64,000 nt of DNA from Corbicula japonica (lineage: Eukaryota; Mollusca; Bivalvia; Venerida; Cyrenidae): assembly GCA_038501625.1 (NCBI GenBank), contig JAZAYU010000081.1, positions 2,976,001-3,040,000 of the forward strand, read 5' to 3'. Each line of letters opens with the position of its first letter. Positions within the stretch are counted from its first letter, which is position 1. The notes beneath the pieces were generated by a model that saw only the letters and a program-made list of their open reading frames with translations, was not told where the DNA came from and searched no databases. Below are positions 1-12,168 of this stretch, one piece after another. The position numbers were made by a program, and so were the translations under genes.

Positions 1-1827
1 TTGGCTGCTGAGCTGCTGTGACGGCTGGGAAAAGTTGGCTGCTGGGCTGCTGTGGCGGCTGGTATACTTTGGCTGCTGGGAAAAGTTGGCTGCTGGAATT
101 GTTTGGCCGCTGCGCTGCAGTGGCGGCTGAGAAAAGTTGGCTGCTGGGCTGCTGTGGCGGCTGCGATACTTTGGCGGCTGGGAAAAGTTGGCGGCTGGGA
201 AAAGTTGGCTGCTGGGCTGCTGTGGCGGCTGGGATACTTTGGCTGCTGGGAAAAGTTGGCTGCTGGAATAGTTTGGCTGCTGCGCTGCTGTGGCGGCTAG
301 GAAAAGTTGGCTGCTGGGCTGCTGTGGCGGCAGGGATACTTTGGCTGCTGGAATACTTTGGCTGCTGAGCTGCTGTGACGGCTGGGAAATGTTGGCTTCT
401 GGGCTATTGTGGCGGCTGGGATACTTTGGCTGCTGGGAATAGTTGGCTGCTGGAATACTTTGGCTGCTGCGCTGCTGTGGCGGCTGAGAAAAGTTGGCTG
501 CTGGGCTGCTGTGGCGGCTGGGATACTTTGGCTGCTGGGAAAAGTTGGCTGCTGGAATAGTTTGGCTGCTGCGCTGCTGTGGCGGCTAGGAAAAGTTGGC
601 TGCTGTGCTGCTGTGGTGGCTGGGATACTTTGGCTGCTGGAATACTTTGGCTGCTGAGCTGCTGTGACGGCTGGGAAATGTTGGCTGCTGGGCTGTTGTG
701 GCGGCTTGGATACTTTGGCTGCTGGGAGTAGTTGGCTGCTGGAATACTTTGGCTGCTGAGCTGCTGTGGCGGCTGGGAAATGTTGACTACTGGGCCGCTG
801 TTGCGGCTGGAATGCTTTGGCTGCTAGCAAAAGTTGGCTGCTGGAATAGTTTGGCTGCTGCGCTACTGTGGCGGCTGAGAAAAGTTGGCTGCTGGGCTGC
901 TGTGGCGGCTGGGATACTTTGGCTGCTGGGAAAAGTTGGCTGCTGGAATACTTTGGCTGCTGAGCTGCTTTGGCGGCTAGAAAAAGTTGGCTGCTGGGCT
1001 GCTGTGGCGGCTGGGATACTTTGGCTGCTGGGAAAAGTTGGCTGCTGGTATAGTTTGGCTGCTGCGCTGCTGTGGCGGCTGAGAAAAGTTGGCTGCTGGG
1101 CTGCTGTGGCGGCTTGGATACTTTGGCTGCTGGGAAAAGTTGGCTGCTGGAATACTTTGGCTGCTGAGCTGCTGTGGCGGCTAGAAAAAGTTGGCTGCTG
1201 GGCTGCTGTGGCGGCTGGGATACTTTGGCTGCTGGGAAAAGTTGGCTGCTGGGCTGCTGTGGCGGCTGGGATACTTTGGCTGCTGGGAAAAGCTGGCTGC
1301 TGGAATACTTTGGCTGCTGAGCTGCTATGGCGGCTGGGTAAATTTGGCTGCTGGGCTGCTGTGGCGGCTGGGATACTTTGGCTGCTAGGAAAAGTTGGCT
1401 GCTGGCATAGTTTGGCTGCTGCGCTGCTGTGGCGGCTAGGAAAAGTTGGCTGCTGGGCTGCTGTGGCGGCTGGGATACTTTGGCTGCTGGGAAAAGTTGG
1501 CTGCTGGGCTGCTGTGGCGGCTGGGATACTTTGGCTGCTGGGAAAAGCTGGCTGCTGGAATACTTTGGCTGCTGAGCAGCTATGGCGGCTGGGTAAATTT
1601 GGCTGCTGGGCTGCTGTGGCGGCTGGGATACTTTGGCTGCTAGGAAAAGTTGGCTGCTGGCATAGTTTGGCTGCTGCGCTGCTGTGGCGGCTAGGAAAAG
1701 TTGGCTGCTGGGCTGCTGTGGCGGCTGGGATACTTTGGCTGCTGGGAAAAGTTGGCTGCTGGAAAACTTTGGCTGCTGAGGTGCTGTGGCGGCTGGGATA
1801 CTTTAGCGGCTGGGCTGCTGTCGCTTA
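1..1827 (+). repeat. 17-bp GCTG-rich minisatellite, left arm
   Basis: The whole stretch is built from 17-base units such as GCTGCTGGGAAAAGTTG, GCTGCTGGGCTGCTGTG, GCGGCTGGGATACTTTG and GCTGCTGGAATACTTTG, combined into higher-order groups of several units. It runs in from before the window start and stops at about 1827 where AT-rich DNA begins. Because 17 is not a multiple of 3 and the units lack stop codons, long open frames (Trp, Leu, Ala, Cys and Gly rich) appear in several frames; these are by-products of the repeat. The same array is found in reverse orientation at 4617-6575. Confidence 0.93.
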
Positions 1828-1864
1828 ATTGAAGTTAAATAATGCTTTTAAAAATTTCTCACGT

Positions 1865-2250
1865 CAGACTTCTATTGGGTAGCCTAGTATCCTAGCAGTA
1901 AAGCACCCTAGCAGCCGGAAAGCGAGAAGTTTAAGACTTAACGTAGGTAATGTTATAACGTTATTTTATATTATCATAACATTAAATTAACGCATTTCTT
2001 TCGATATTTCATGTTCTAGTACATATTTTAGAAAATTAAGTTAATTGAAATTAAAAAAAAATGAAATACACGTTCAAAAAAACAACAAGAAATTTAATTA
2101 AACGAATTATTACGTCAGTTTCATTCAGAAGGAAGACTTTGATTCGGCAGCCTAACAGCGGAGTAGACTGGCAGCCTAGCAGCCTAGAAGCCTAGCTGTT
2201 TGGCAGCGAAAAGTTTAAAACTTCACGTAGGTGATGTTATAATATATTTG
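1865..2250. repeat. Degenerate duplicated segment rich in 'cagcctag'
   Basis: Two related stretches, about 1865-1985 and 2105-2250, each carry 'cctagcagcc'-type short repeats followed by a shared tail (aagtttaa-aactt-acgtaggt-atgttataa). They look like decayed copies of a GC-skewed minisatellite unit plus flank. No gene is visible from 1828 to about 3250; the rest is AT-rich DNA. Confidence 0.45.
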
Positions 2251-3270
2251 TCAGTCTACCATCCTAGAAGCAGATGGTTCAGACTTAAAATCATCATGCC
2301 ATCATTTAAAAAAAGTACTTTACCGATATTTCATGCTCTTTTATTTTTCAGAAATAAAATGCGAGATTTGAAAATAAAATAGTACAAGCCATGTTGACAT
2401 TCGCGATACAAACAAAAGAACATAGTAAAATGAGCGAAAGCAATTTACGGGCTATAGCGAACGCATATGAAATGTGTCTGTTGGAGTTGGAAGAGCAACA
2501 GATCAGTTCCAGGAGAATGTAGAAAAAATAATGGGTGTATTTGATTTGTCGATGTCAGATTAGAACTATTTGAAAAAGAAAAATGTTATAATAGAATCGA
2601 AAAACACCTAAAAGTGAAAGAAAAATATTAAATCAACGATATTTGACTTTAACTCGATTTCATAAAAATGCATTCATTTCACAACTACGAGAAGACAAAA
2701 GCGTCAATACAAGTTAGAATAGTAAAGAAAAATAGTTTAACCTTAAAAATCCCTTAAATTCTATTTTCAATCAAACACAAAAAAGAATCATCGCAAAACA
2801 AATACAGTTTAAATACCCAAATGATTAAGAAGATACTGACAACAATATGTAAGGTCCTTTTATTTCTCATAAACTAATTTCTTTTCTTTTTAAATTCTTT
2901 TCTCGCATTATAACAACTTTGGTCAAACCATATTGCCTGTATATTTACTTGTTTGTTATTGTGAGTATATGTATTATTGGAGTTGTAAATTTTTGTACAA
3001 CCAAAGACTTTTATCCCGTTTTCATTGATGAGGTTATTAAATAATGTCACCGTATTATTTATGTTTTGATAGCTAACCGTATTTGCGAAGGCGTCCAGCT
3101 TAATACTTTTGTATAATAACCCCGCCCTAAACGAATTTATGCGCGAGTCATCCCATTTAATTCATTGCTCGGGACTACTTTCGGCATCACGTGGTCTTGT
3201 AGGCGTTGGTTTTCTTCCAATAGGAATGGTTAATGCGGAGTGATCTGAAAATTCGTCCAGTTCTTCGACC

Positions 3271-3640
3271 TTGAAGTATGTCACAAAAAAAAGTCGTCGT
3301 AAGATAGTAACAAATAATCTACTGTGCTTGAGCCCTTACTGCTTACTTAGAATTCATACAGGCCGTTATGGCTCCAATAACATTCCAAGAAATGAACGAT
3401 ACTGTTTATACTGTGGCAATCAAGACGTAGAAGATGTGTATCATTTTATTTGCATATGTCCGTGTTAATCATCGGTAAGGCAGAAGTTTCTTCATTCTAG
3501 ATTCTATGTTAGACCATTTGTTTTTAAATTCAATTCATTAATGGGAACGCATGACACGGGCGTTTTAAACAATATTGCAAATTAAAAAGTTCTTTAGAAA
3601 TTAGACCATTACTGTGTAATAATGTGTTAGTCACTCTCCG
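3271..3640 (+). pseudogene. Non-LTR retrotransposon ORF2, C-terminal fragment
   Basis: The open frame 3271-3468 ends in a motif typical of the C-terminus of some LINE reverse transcriptase ORFs: 'LRIHTGRYG', then CLYC, then 'EDVYHFIC' and CPC, a Cys-Cys-His-Cys arrangement. A stop at 3466-3468 interrupts it, but the same frame family continues downstream with residues resembling the usual tail (RPFVFKFNSLM). The downstream region to about 3810 ends in short TGTCATTG repeats, consistent with a LINE 3' end. There is no RT or endonuclease domain here, so this is a 5'-truncated, inactive copy. The clade cannot be assigned from so little. Confidence 0.55.
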
Positions 3641-3990
3641 TATTTATACAACATATATACATTTTCTCTCAAATTTTCCTTGCGTGAAATAGTGTACTTG
3701 TAACTCTCAAAACTCTTGGACCACGTTGCAGTTGTAATTGTGTATAATGTTCTAGATTATGTACTCTGCACTTGTCTTGCATAAAATATATTGTCATTGT
3801 CATTGCTAATAAACAAGTTATAGTCGAAATTTCGTATTCTTCAATTTTACCATTGCACCATTCTTTAGTCAACTGATACATAGAGGTATTAAGGTGGTCT
3901 TTGTGTCGTAAAAATGATATTATTGCTCATTATTAATGTTTATACATTTCATTTTTTCAACAACCATATCTTTGGCAATACTAATAAATA

Positions 3991-4524
3991 CTGTAGAATC
4001 TCGAAAATAAGCGCATAATCGAAAATACGCGCTTACTGAAAATAAGCCCATATGTCTTACAGAAAACTAATACCTAAAAATAAGCGCATATCCGTCCCTT
4101 GAGTTAAAATCTATCCCAAAAATAAGCGCATACCCAAAAGTATTATAGTTTTCAATGTTTGTTTGGTAATATTTATGTTGCTTGAAGTAATATTTTTTTG
4201 CATACGCAGTGTGTCATAAAATAACTAATGGACGAAACTCCAAATAAAAATCTCCAAACAACTCGGAAATCTTACAGAAAAGAAACAAAGTGATGATCAA
4301 TTGTTGTAAATTTGTAAATAAACTTGCCTTTCCAAACACGTCTTTCCTCTTCAAAGAGGGTAATAGTGTTTTGGTAATGTTTGATGAATGCGTGTCTATA
4401 AAAGTGTTGTTTTTTTTCAAAAATCAGCGTATATTCCGTCAATCTAAGCTATAAGCGCATATCAAATATAAGCGCATATTCAGCTATAAGCGCAGCGTAT
4501 ACGCTTATTTTTGTGATTCTACAG
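3991..4524. mobile_element. TIR-type MITE (Tc1/pogo-like), 534 bp
   Basis: The left end reads CTGTAGAATCTCGAAAATAA and the right end, reverse complemented, reads CTGTAGAATCACAAAAATAA. Both are followed inward by further 'taagcgcat' motifs. TA dinucleotides flank both ends, as expected for the Tc1/mariner/pogo superfamily. The interior repeats 'ataagcgcat' several times and carries no convincing ORF (the 68-codon minus frame at 4214-4420 is low-complexity). A non-autonomous element is the best reading. Confidence 0.65.
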
Positions 4525-4616
4525 TATATAAGAATAAAGGCTTCAAAAGACACCTGGAAATAAATTCTGACTTACACTGAACGCGAAACAAATTTTAACA
4601 ATGAGGAAGTAAGCGC

Positions 4617-6575
4617 ATGATGAAACTTTTCCCAGCCGCTACAGCAGCCCAGCAGCCAACTTTTCCCAGCAGCCAAAGTATCCCAGCTCAGCAGCCAAAG
4701 TATTCCAGCAGCCAACTTTTCCCAGCAGCCAAAGTATCCCAGCCGCCAAAACAGCCCAGCAGCCAACTTTTCCCAGCCGTCACAGCAGCTCAGCAGCCAA
4801 AGTATTCCAGCAGCCAACTTTTCCCAGCAGCCAAAGTATCTCAGCCGCCACAGCAGCCCAGCAGCCAACTTTTCCCAGCCGTCACAGCAGCTCAGCAGCC
4901 ACAGTATTCCAGCAGCCAACTTTTCCCAGCCGCCACAGCAGCCCAGCAGCCAACTTTTCCTAGCCGCCACAACAGCTCAGCAGCCAAAGTATTCCAGCAG
5001 CCAACTTTTCCCAGCAGCCAAAGTATCCCAGCCGCCACAGCAGCCCAGCAGCCAACTTTTCTCAGCCGCCACAAAAGCGCAGCAGCCAAAGTATTCCAGC
5101 AGCCAACTTTTCCCAGCAGCCAAAGTATCCCAGTCGCCACAGCAGCTCAACAGCCAACTTTTCCCAGCCGTCACAGCAGCTCAGCAGCCAAAGTATTCCA
5201 GCAGCCAACTTTTCCCAGCAGCCAACGTTTCACAGCCGCCACAACAGCTCAGCAGCCAAAGTATTCCAGCAGCCAACTTTTCCCAGCCGCCACAGCAGCC
5301 CACCAGCCAACTTTTCCTAGCCGCCACAGCAGCGCAGCAGCCAAACCATTCCAGCAGCCAACTTTTCCCAGCAGCCAAAGTATCCAAGCCGCCACAGCAG
5401 CCCAGCAGCCAACTTTTCCTAGCCGCCACAGCAGCGCATCAGCCAAACTATTCCAGCAGCCAACTTTTCCCAGCAGCCAAAGAATCCCAGCCGCCACAGC
5501 AGCTCAGCAGCCAAACTATTCCAGCAGCCAACTTTTCCCAGCAGCCAAAGTATTCCAGCCGCCACAGCAGCCCAGCAGCCAACTTTTCCCACCCGTCACA
5601 GCAGCCCAGCAGCCAAAGTTTTCCAGCAGCCAACATTTTCCAGCCGCCACAGCAGCCCAGCAGCCAACTTTTCCTAGCCGCCACAGCAGCGCAGCAGCCA
5701 AAGTATTCCAGCAGCCAACTTTTCCCAGCAGCCAAAGTATCCCAGCCGCCACAACAGCCCAGCAGTCAACTTTTCCCAGCCCTCACAGCAGCTCAGCAGC
5801 CAAAGTATTCCAGCAGCCAACTTTTCCCAGCAGCCAAAGCATCCCAGCCGCCACAGCAGCCCAGCAGCCAACTTTTCCTAGCCGCCACAGCAGCGTATCA
5901 GCAAAACTATTCCAGCAGCCAACTTTTCCCAGCAGCCAAAGAATCCCAGCCGCCACAGCAGCCCAGCAGCCAACTTTTTTCAGCCACCACAGCAGCGCAG
6001 CTGCCAAACTATTCTAGCAGCCAACTTTTCCCAGCAGCCAAAGTATCCCAGCCGCCACAGCAGCCCAGCATCCAACTTTTCCCAGCCGTCACAGCAGCGC
6101 AGCAGCCAAAGTATTCCAGCAGCCAACTTTTCCCAGCAGCCAAAGTATCACAGCCGCCACAACAGCTCAGCCGCCACAGCAGCCCAGCAGCCAACTTTTC
6201 CCAGCCGCCACAGCAGCCCAGCAGCCAACTTTTCCTAGCCGCCACAGCAGCCCAGCAGCCAACTTTTCCCAGCCGTCACAGCAGCTCAGCAGCCGAAGTA
6301 TTCCAGCAGCCAACTTTTCCCAGCAGCCAAAGTATCACAGCCGCCACAACAGCTCAGCAGCAAAAGTATTCCAGCAGCCAACTTTTCCGAGCCGCCACAG
6401 CAGCTCAGCAGCCAACTTTTCCCAGCCGCCACAGCAGCTCAGAAGCCAAAGTATTCCAGCAGCCAACTTTTCCCAGCAGCCAAAGTATCCCAGCCGCCAC
6501 AGCAGCCCAGCAGCGAACTTTTTTCCAGCCGCCACAGCAGCTCAACAGTCAAAGGTTCACAGCAGCCAAAGTATC
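4617..6575 (-). repeat. 17-bp GCTG-rich minisatellite, right (inverted) arm
   Basis: These are the same 17-base units as at 1-1827 but on the opposite strand (AACTTTTCCCAGCAGCC, CAAAGTATCCCAGCCGC and so on). The two arms could pair over more than 1.8 kb with a 2.8-kb loop. The 466-codon plus-strand frame at 4617-6017 (Gln, Pro, Ser and Ala rich) simply translates the repeat and is not called as a gene. Confidence 0.93.
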
Positions 6576-6800
6576 TGCTAGGCTGTTGGGCGGCCAACTT
6601 TACGCTGCCTGGCTGCTTGGCTGCTTGGCGGCCAACTTCACGCTGCTCGGCTGCTTGGCGGCCAACTTCACGCTGCTTGGCTGCTTGGCGGCCAACTTCA
6701 CGCTGCTTGGCTGCTTGGCGGCCAACTTCACGCTGCTTGGCTGCTTGGCTGCTTGGCGGCCAACTTCACGCTGCTTGGCTGCTTGGCGGCCAACTTCACG
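6576..6800 (+). repeat. 30-bp tandem repeat
   Basis: About seven head-to-tail copies of a 30-base unit containing 'GGCTGCTTGGCGGCCAACTT' and 'CACGCTGCTT', directly abutting the minisatellite arm. One copy has an extra 'ggctgctt'. This looks like a second-generation array seeded from the GCTG repeat. Nothing recognisable follows in 6801-7139, which is AT-rich single-copy-looking DNA. Confidence 0.85.
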
Positions 6801-7441
6801 AACATTATAAGTAAACCTATTTTGTATGGCATCATATAAAATTTTATTTTATTTCAAAGCGGCTTAAACTTTTAACTTCAGTGCCATGTTTTATTTTGGT
6901 TAAAGGTTATGCTAATGACGACTAGCTTTTTGTAAACTTGTGTTTACAGACAGCATTTCCCGCCAAAGACGGATATTCGTGAGTCTCTAAGAAAAACATA
7001 AACGGTTTCTTGCTTTTGACGAACAAATCAAGATAACTTAACGAATCTATTTCATATATGGCATCATCCTGAATAGTTGTTTGATTCAAATAAAGGATCT
7101 GATCAACTTATGTGCAACTAAAAATTTTGCTATAAAGGTTTGCATCACGTGACTTTCTAAATAAAGACGCATAATATTATTTCTATACGCTGTAGAAAAT
7201 ACAACATACGTATGTTTACATAATTTAACATGTCATTATAGATCAGCTCAATTTCTGATTTGTCATAACTACAATGTTCAAATATTGTTTCATCAACATT
7301 TAATTGAATTTTCTTGCAAGCAGGGAGAACGAAATAGCATTCGCAAGCTTTAGACGGGCGGTTTTGTCTAAAGTGACAACGTCCTGTGCCGCTGTTGGCC
7401 GGTATTGCCCTTCAAAGATCAAGTTTGGTCCATTATAATAT

Positions 7442-7464
7442 GTCGGTCATCAGGGTGACCGACA
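7442..7464. repeat. Hairpin GTCGGTCATC/GRTGACCGAC, copy 1
   Basis: Inverted repeat GTCGGTCATC-AG-GGTGACCGAC, preceded by 'ggtccattataata' and followed by 'aattaa'. Sister copies are near 7681-7703, 13046-13068 and, degraded, 13286-13305. The near-perfect arms in all but the last copy suggest a structural or binding role within this repeat family, or hot inverted-repeat ends. Confidence 0.7.
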
Positions 7465-7680
7465 ATTAAATTAAGTATACAAGTAACACGATTATCAACA
7501 TTGAAGTCTTTTCCGGTAAACATCTTCTCTATATATCAAGCAATCAAACATCAGCCTCTACACTATCATTTTGCATCCGTAAACAGGTGGCATAGTCTAA
7601 ATTATGCGTTCCGTCTGGTACGTGATATCACTGTTAACCGGTGTTCGGGCTAAAGATCTCAATTTGGTCGATTAAAATAT

Positions 7681-7703
7681 GTCGGTCATCAGGATGACCG
7701 ACA
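7681..7703. repeat. Hairpin GTCGGTCATC/GATGACCGAC, copy 2
   Basis: Perfect 10-bp arms around AG in the second ~0.24-kb sub-unit of the direct repeat. It is preceded by 'ggtcgattaaaata', parallel to copy 1. Confidence 0.7.
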
Positions 7704-8433
7704 ATTAGCTGATTGGCCGATATAGCTAAAGAAAAAATAAAACTCCTTCTAAAAATAGAAATTGTGTATTTCTGCGGCTGTTGGAACCAAAAATCATTAT
7801 CCAAAACATTTTGAATGAGAAAAAAATTACTTTTAAAATAATGCCTATAAACAGGTTAGCCACAAGTAAATTTAGTCAATAGGCAAGGGTAGTAGTCTTC
7901 AAAGTGAAATTTGAGGTAGAAACCTACGGTCATGGTGGTATTTCATTTATGTTTTTATGTAGATTTATATTCAAACTTCATCAGAAGACCATGCCCGATA
8001 TTGTCTAAGAATAAATAAATCAAGGAGACTCCCAAGACTCTATATAGGGAAACGCAATAGTGTACGCTGACCTCTACGCACTAGATAACCTAGACCATGG
8101 AAACTCTTAATTAGCTGCTTTTTAACAAGTTTTAGCTTTCCAAAAAGCTAGTCGTTTATAAGCAAAAAAAGAGAATAAGTAGGTATGTATTTGTGCTTGT
8201 ATTTACTTTTGGACCAATGGAAGTCAATGATATGGCCAGTTTTCTGTTGATCAATGTTACACAGATTGTATCTGACAAACTATTAGTAAATTTTGTTGAT
8301 ATTTCAAGTTTCAAGTTTATTTTCATTTCTCTGTATGAACAAAACTTAAACAAGGGAACATATATACACTCTATAAATGCTTATGACTGGCACAACTTCC
8401 AATTTGTTGTAAAAAATCTTGACGGTTTTCGAA

Positions 8434-8890
8434 CAATGGCATTAAATCTTTTGCAAAATGTGTTTCCGATAGAGAACTTATTTACCTACGTTTTCGTATA
8501 TAATATTTAAATAAAGGCTTATTTCTATGACATTTAAAACGACGTCAAACATTAAAAAGTCGACATTTTACGCTAAATTATTTGAGCGCGATCTAAACGT
8601 AAGCTAAATTTTATCGAAAACGGTGTGTTAGAAGTTTTTCATTCTTTCACAAAATTCTGTTGGACGTATATGAAATCGAATTAAAAAATAAAAACGATAG
8701 GTCATCGGTCTAGATTTTGTGTAATCTTTCGTTGAAAATACACATTACGTCGCTAAAAATAACGTTTTTTTTCCGCGACGTTCAGAAATTCCAACTTAAT
8801 GTTGTTTCATGTAAAATTATTGAGTTAGTCATGTATACTCCTCAAAATCATTTGATGTCCATTAAAAACTGTTGTTTATTTTAAAAAAAA
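8434..8890 (+). repeat. Long inverted repeat, left arm
   Basis: Reverse complement of about 11625-12075. Matching blocks include 'atgacctatcgtttttattt' and 'ggaatttctgaacgtcgcgg' on the right arm against their complements here, 'tttcattctttcacaaaatt', 'gcgcgatctaaacgtaagct' and 'acgacgtcaaac'. Identity decays toward the loop. The arms enclose 2.7 kb. No target duplication was found, so a foldback transposon and a duplicated inverted segment both remain possible. Confidence 0.78.
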
Positions 8891-11624
8891 CGTATTGATA
8901 ATCTTTTTAATGTTTCTTAGTGACATGTTTTATAAGCAAGTCATAAAGCTTATAAAATTTACAATCATATTAGATCTAAACATATTTTAGTCCGCACTTT
9001 TCTATAAAATCATTCAATTACGATGGTCCTTTTTGAAGTGTATTTATGGATTTTAAATTTACTCGATTACAATTTAAATAAAACTATTAATCTGACGGTG
9101 GTTTAATCAAAATTATTGTTGAACGTTATGATAATTTATGAATTCCAGATTTTTAATTTTGAATTTAAATATTTAAATACTCCTTAACTTGTTAAATTTG
9201 ATTTTTGTTTGATGCGAATACCGGTAAAATTCATTTGCCTTTAACGGTTGTTGGTTCTTCCAGTCGACATTTTGAAACCTCTTAAACAAACAAAAAAGAC
9301 AAATGGTGTGGGGGACTAGGAGCTTTATTCAGAACTATGTTCCAATACTTAAAATTATTAAAACATAAATGTGGCATCATTATATTCCACACAGGTTAAA
9401 ATAAGCGTATTTCGCGCTAGCGTAAATGCGCGAATTTAAACCCGAGCAAAAATATATATAATATATATCTGAAAAGCAATATACCACTGCGCGAATTTAT
9501 GCCCGATATATTCTTTGCAACTTTAGCGCGAGTATTTGTCCCCGCGAAATAATACCACGGTAAAGACGAATACAAAACAGTCATGTATCTAAATTCAAAA
9601 GTGCATTTAAGCGCGCAAGAATTACATTATCCTACAAAATATTAATGAGCGGATAGAGAATTATACCCAGCCGCTAGGCCGCTAACTTCACACATCTCCA
9701 CAAAATCATATCAAATAATATCAGATGATACACAAATTTGGGTGGGCGGAAAGAGAAGCGTCCGACTATTGCGAATCAAGCGCGCACTGCTGCTAACAAA
9801 AGGGCAACTTGACATGCTTGAGCCAAAACTTAGAGAATCCCTGGGAACAAGTCATGTGATCTTGAAATTAAGATGCACTGCTTGAATGCTTATCTAAACG
9901 AAATTCAGGAACTTAATTCTATATTAAAAATGATTGCCGATTTATACAAATCTTGATGCTAAACAAAAGCCCCTTTTCATTCAAGATTCATTTAACTACC
10001 ATAAAACATTCTAATTATTTATTTTTCTGCTTAAATAAAAATCCGTTAATATTAAATATAATTTTGGATTAATTAAACTAAAATATTTACAATGTTTAAT
10101 AAGTATTGAAACATTTACGTAACTTTAACATTGTGGCATTCATAACTTGCAAATAAATACGTTCAACAGTCAGAACAATTAAAAGAATAGGTTCGCCGTT
10201 TTATGGGAGAAAAAGCGCAACTTCGAACTATTCTTTTGTCTGACGCCAGAGCACTTAATATAATTATGATTATAACGAGCATCTAAAGCTGAGTTTTCTT
10301 TTTTTAAAATAAACACTGAAATGTACTCAAATCGATAAACAAGCCTTAAGGTTCCGCTACAATGCTCCTTGCATGTTTATCGATAAAAAAAAAACATGTC
10401 AAAATCTCAAAAACGGTAAAATACCGTTCAATGAAACTTTGCACAAATGAATATTACTAATTTACTTTTATTTTGCATATGGTAAGACACGTTAGATCAG
10501 TCAAGAGAAATATCGAGATCTAAATATTCCATTAACTTCTATTAACATAAATTCGTAAAAAATAAACAAAACATCTTTTTAAACGCCCACATGAGTAATT
10601 TGATACTGAAAGCAATATCTTGTGTCCTCGTGACTTCCAATTTCCTGGTCGCGTAAACGGGTGACAAAAATTGATTTCTCATTTCGTACTATTTGATGTG
10701 ACGAAACTGCCAGTCATAATCAGAAATTTAAAGTTGTGGAGCATTTAGATGTTTTGCCTTCGTAATAAATAACGTTCGAACTAAAATGAGTTTTGCAACA
10801 TAATTAAAATGTCATTATACAGTGCATACTGAAAAGTGAATGCGACAAGTTTTTCTTCAAAATTTGCATGCAATCAAATCAACCCATGACGCTACTCACC
10901 CTTCATACCAATATAATGGCGGATTCCGCGGAGGACAAAGAGGTACATATCTTTGATAATCGCTTCATAGGCCCCACCCCCCTCAAAAAAGTACAATAAA
11001 ATAATAAAAAATCATTTGATGGATGGACGATTTAATGAACCACTCTGCTAGCGTTTTGATGTTACAAAGGTGGCACGAAGATTAGTCCCTAATTCACGAA
11101 ATATTAATAAATTATCTATATGTTTTATAGCCTGTGGTCAAGCCTGCTAATGAAGTTTAATGAAACTTAATTTTTATGAAACTTTTCCGTGTGGATGCAT
11201 TTGAACATGCTGCGGCTTTTCATCATGTCTTTTTTTCAACAATACTGTATGAAGAACATTATAAAGGACAGTAGATTAGTCAGTGTACAGATAAATAGTA
11301 TCATGTCCGCTCGCTACAGGCATGCCTTTCTAATGTAAATAAATAGATTCTGTGCTTCTGCTGGTCCCCATCTTCTTATTTAGACAGAATAGAGAATTAA
11401 GTTGTGTTATTGATTTAACATGGTCTGAGCGATAGTTTTTTGTGAGCGCTTAAATTTGAAATTTTAAATTTAAAATTCATAAGTTAATGTACATCAGAAT
11501 TAATTGTCTTTAGGAAAGTGTTTGGAAAATACGTTCAGATCTAAATTAAATAGAATCGTATTTTTAATACGCTATGTTGCTCGTTAATGAAACAAAGTTT
11601 TATAGAAATATTTCAAAATGAACC
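8891..11624. other. AT-rich loop of the inverted repeat, no gene seen
   Basis: Nothing here reaches 60 codons in any frame and no family motif is visible. Short noteworthy pieces are 'gcgcgaatttaaacccg' and 'gcgcgaatttatgcccg' near 9430 and 9490 (two copies of one CpG-bearing repeat), and an ATCGATAAAC / GTTTATCGAT inverted pair near 10330 and 10377. Confidence 0.6.
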
Positions 11625-12075
11625 ACAACGTGATTAAAAAAAACATCAGTTTTTAGTGAACCTAAAATTATTTTGAGGCGTAAATATGCCGTTGACGACT
11701 GACTCAATAGTTGGAATTTCTGAACGTCGCGGAAAAAAAACGTTATTTCTAACGACGTACTGCGTTTTTTAAAGAAAAAATATAGAAAATCTAGACCGAT
11801 GACCTATCGTTTTTATTTTTTAATTCGATTTCATATTCGTCCAACAAAATTTTGTGAAAGAATGAAAAACTTCTACCACACGGTTTTCGAGAAAAATTAG
11901 CTTACGTTTAGATCGCGCTGTAGTCTTTTAGCGTAAAATGTCAACTTTTCAATGTTTGACGTCGTTTGAAATGTCCGTGATATAAACCTTTATTTGAATT
12001 TGATACACGAAAACATAGGCAAATTGTTTCTGTATCGGAAACACTTTTTGTAAAAGATTTAACGCCAGTGTTTGC
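11625..12075 (-). repeat. Long inverted repeat, right arm
   Basis: Partner of 8434-8890 in reverse orientation. The outermost match is the block complementary to 'ttttgcaaaatgtgtttccg'. The best-conserved section, about 11713-11990, includes the A8/T8 run beside the CGCGAC hexamer in both arms. Confidence 0.78.
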
Positions 12076-12168
12076 AAAGTTATTCACGTTAGAGTGAAAC
12101 GCTTGCGTTTAAAGACAGCTACCGCCAGGTGGCGCGTCTGATTCGAAAGCGCGCGACGTCATTCTTAA

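Larger units (their letters stand above)
7140..7715 (+). repeat. ~0.57-kb direct repeat, copy 1
   Basis: This segment matches 12765-13312 at high similarity in the same orientation (shared stretches include 'atagatcagctcaatttctg', 'tatatcaagcaatcaaacat' and 'ctgttaaccggtgtt'). Internally it holds two related ~0.24-kb sub-units, each ending in a GTCGGTCATC hairpin. It flanks one side of the inverted-repeat structure at 8434-12075. No ORF explains it. 7716-8433 shows no further recognisable feature; the 105-codon plus frame at 8193-8510 is AT-rich and partly lies in the inverted arm. Confidence 0.8.

Noticed and set aside
698..1828. 376-codon Trp/Leu/Ala-rich ORF and its neighbours in other frames
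   Set aside because: It translates 17-bp minisatellite units; parallel ORFs exist in other frames and in the inverted arm on both strands, so there is no frame-specific signal.
2431..2523. 30-codon ORF (MSESNLRAIANAYEMCLLEL...)
   Set aside because: Composition is protein-like but it is very short, with no recognisable family or splice signals; could be chance.
4617..6017. 466-codon Gln/Pro/Ser/Ala-rich ORF resembling a structural repeat protein
   Set aside because: Same minisatellite read on the other strand; no signal peptide, promoter or splice evidence, and the frame is a by-product of stop-free units.
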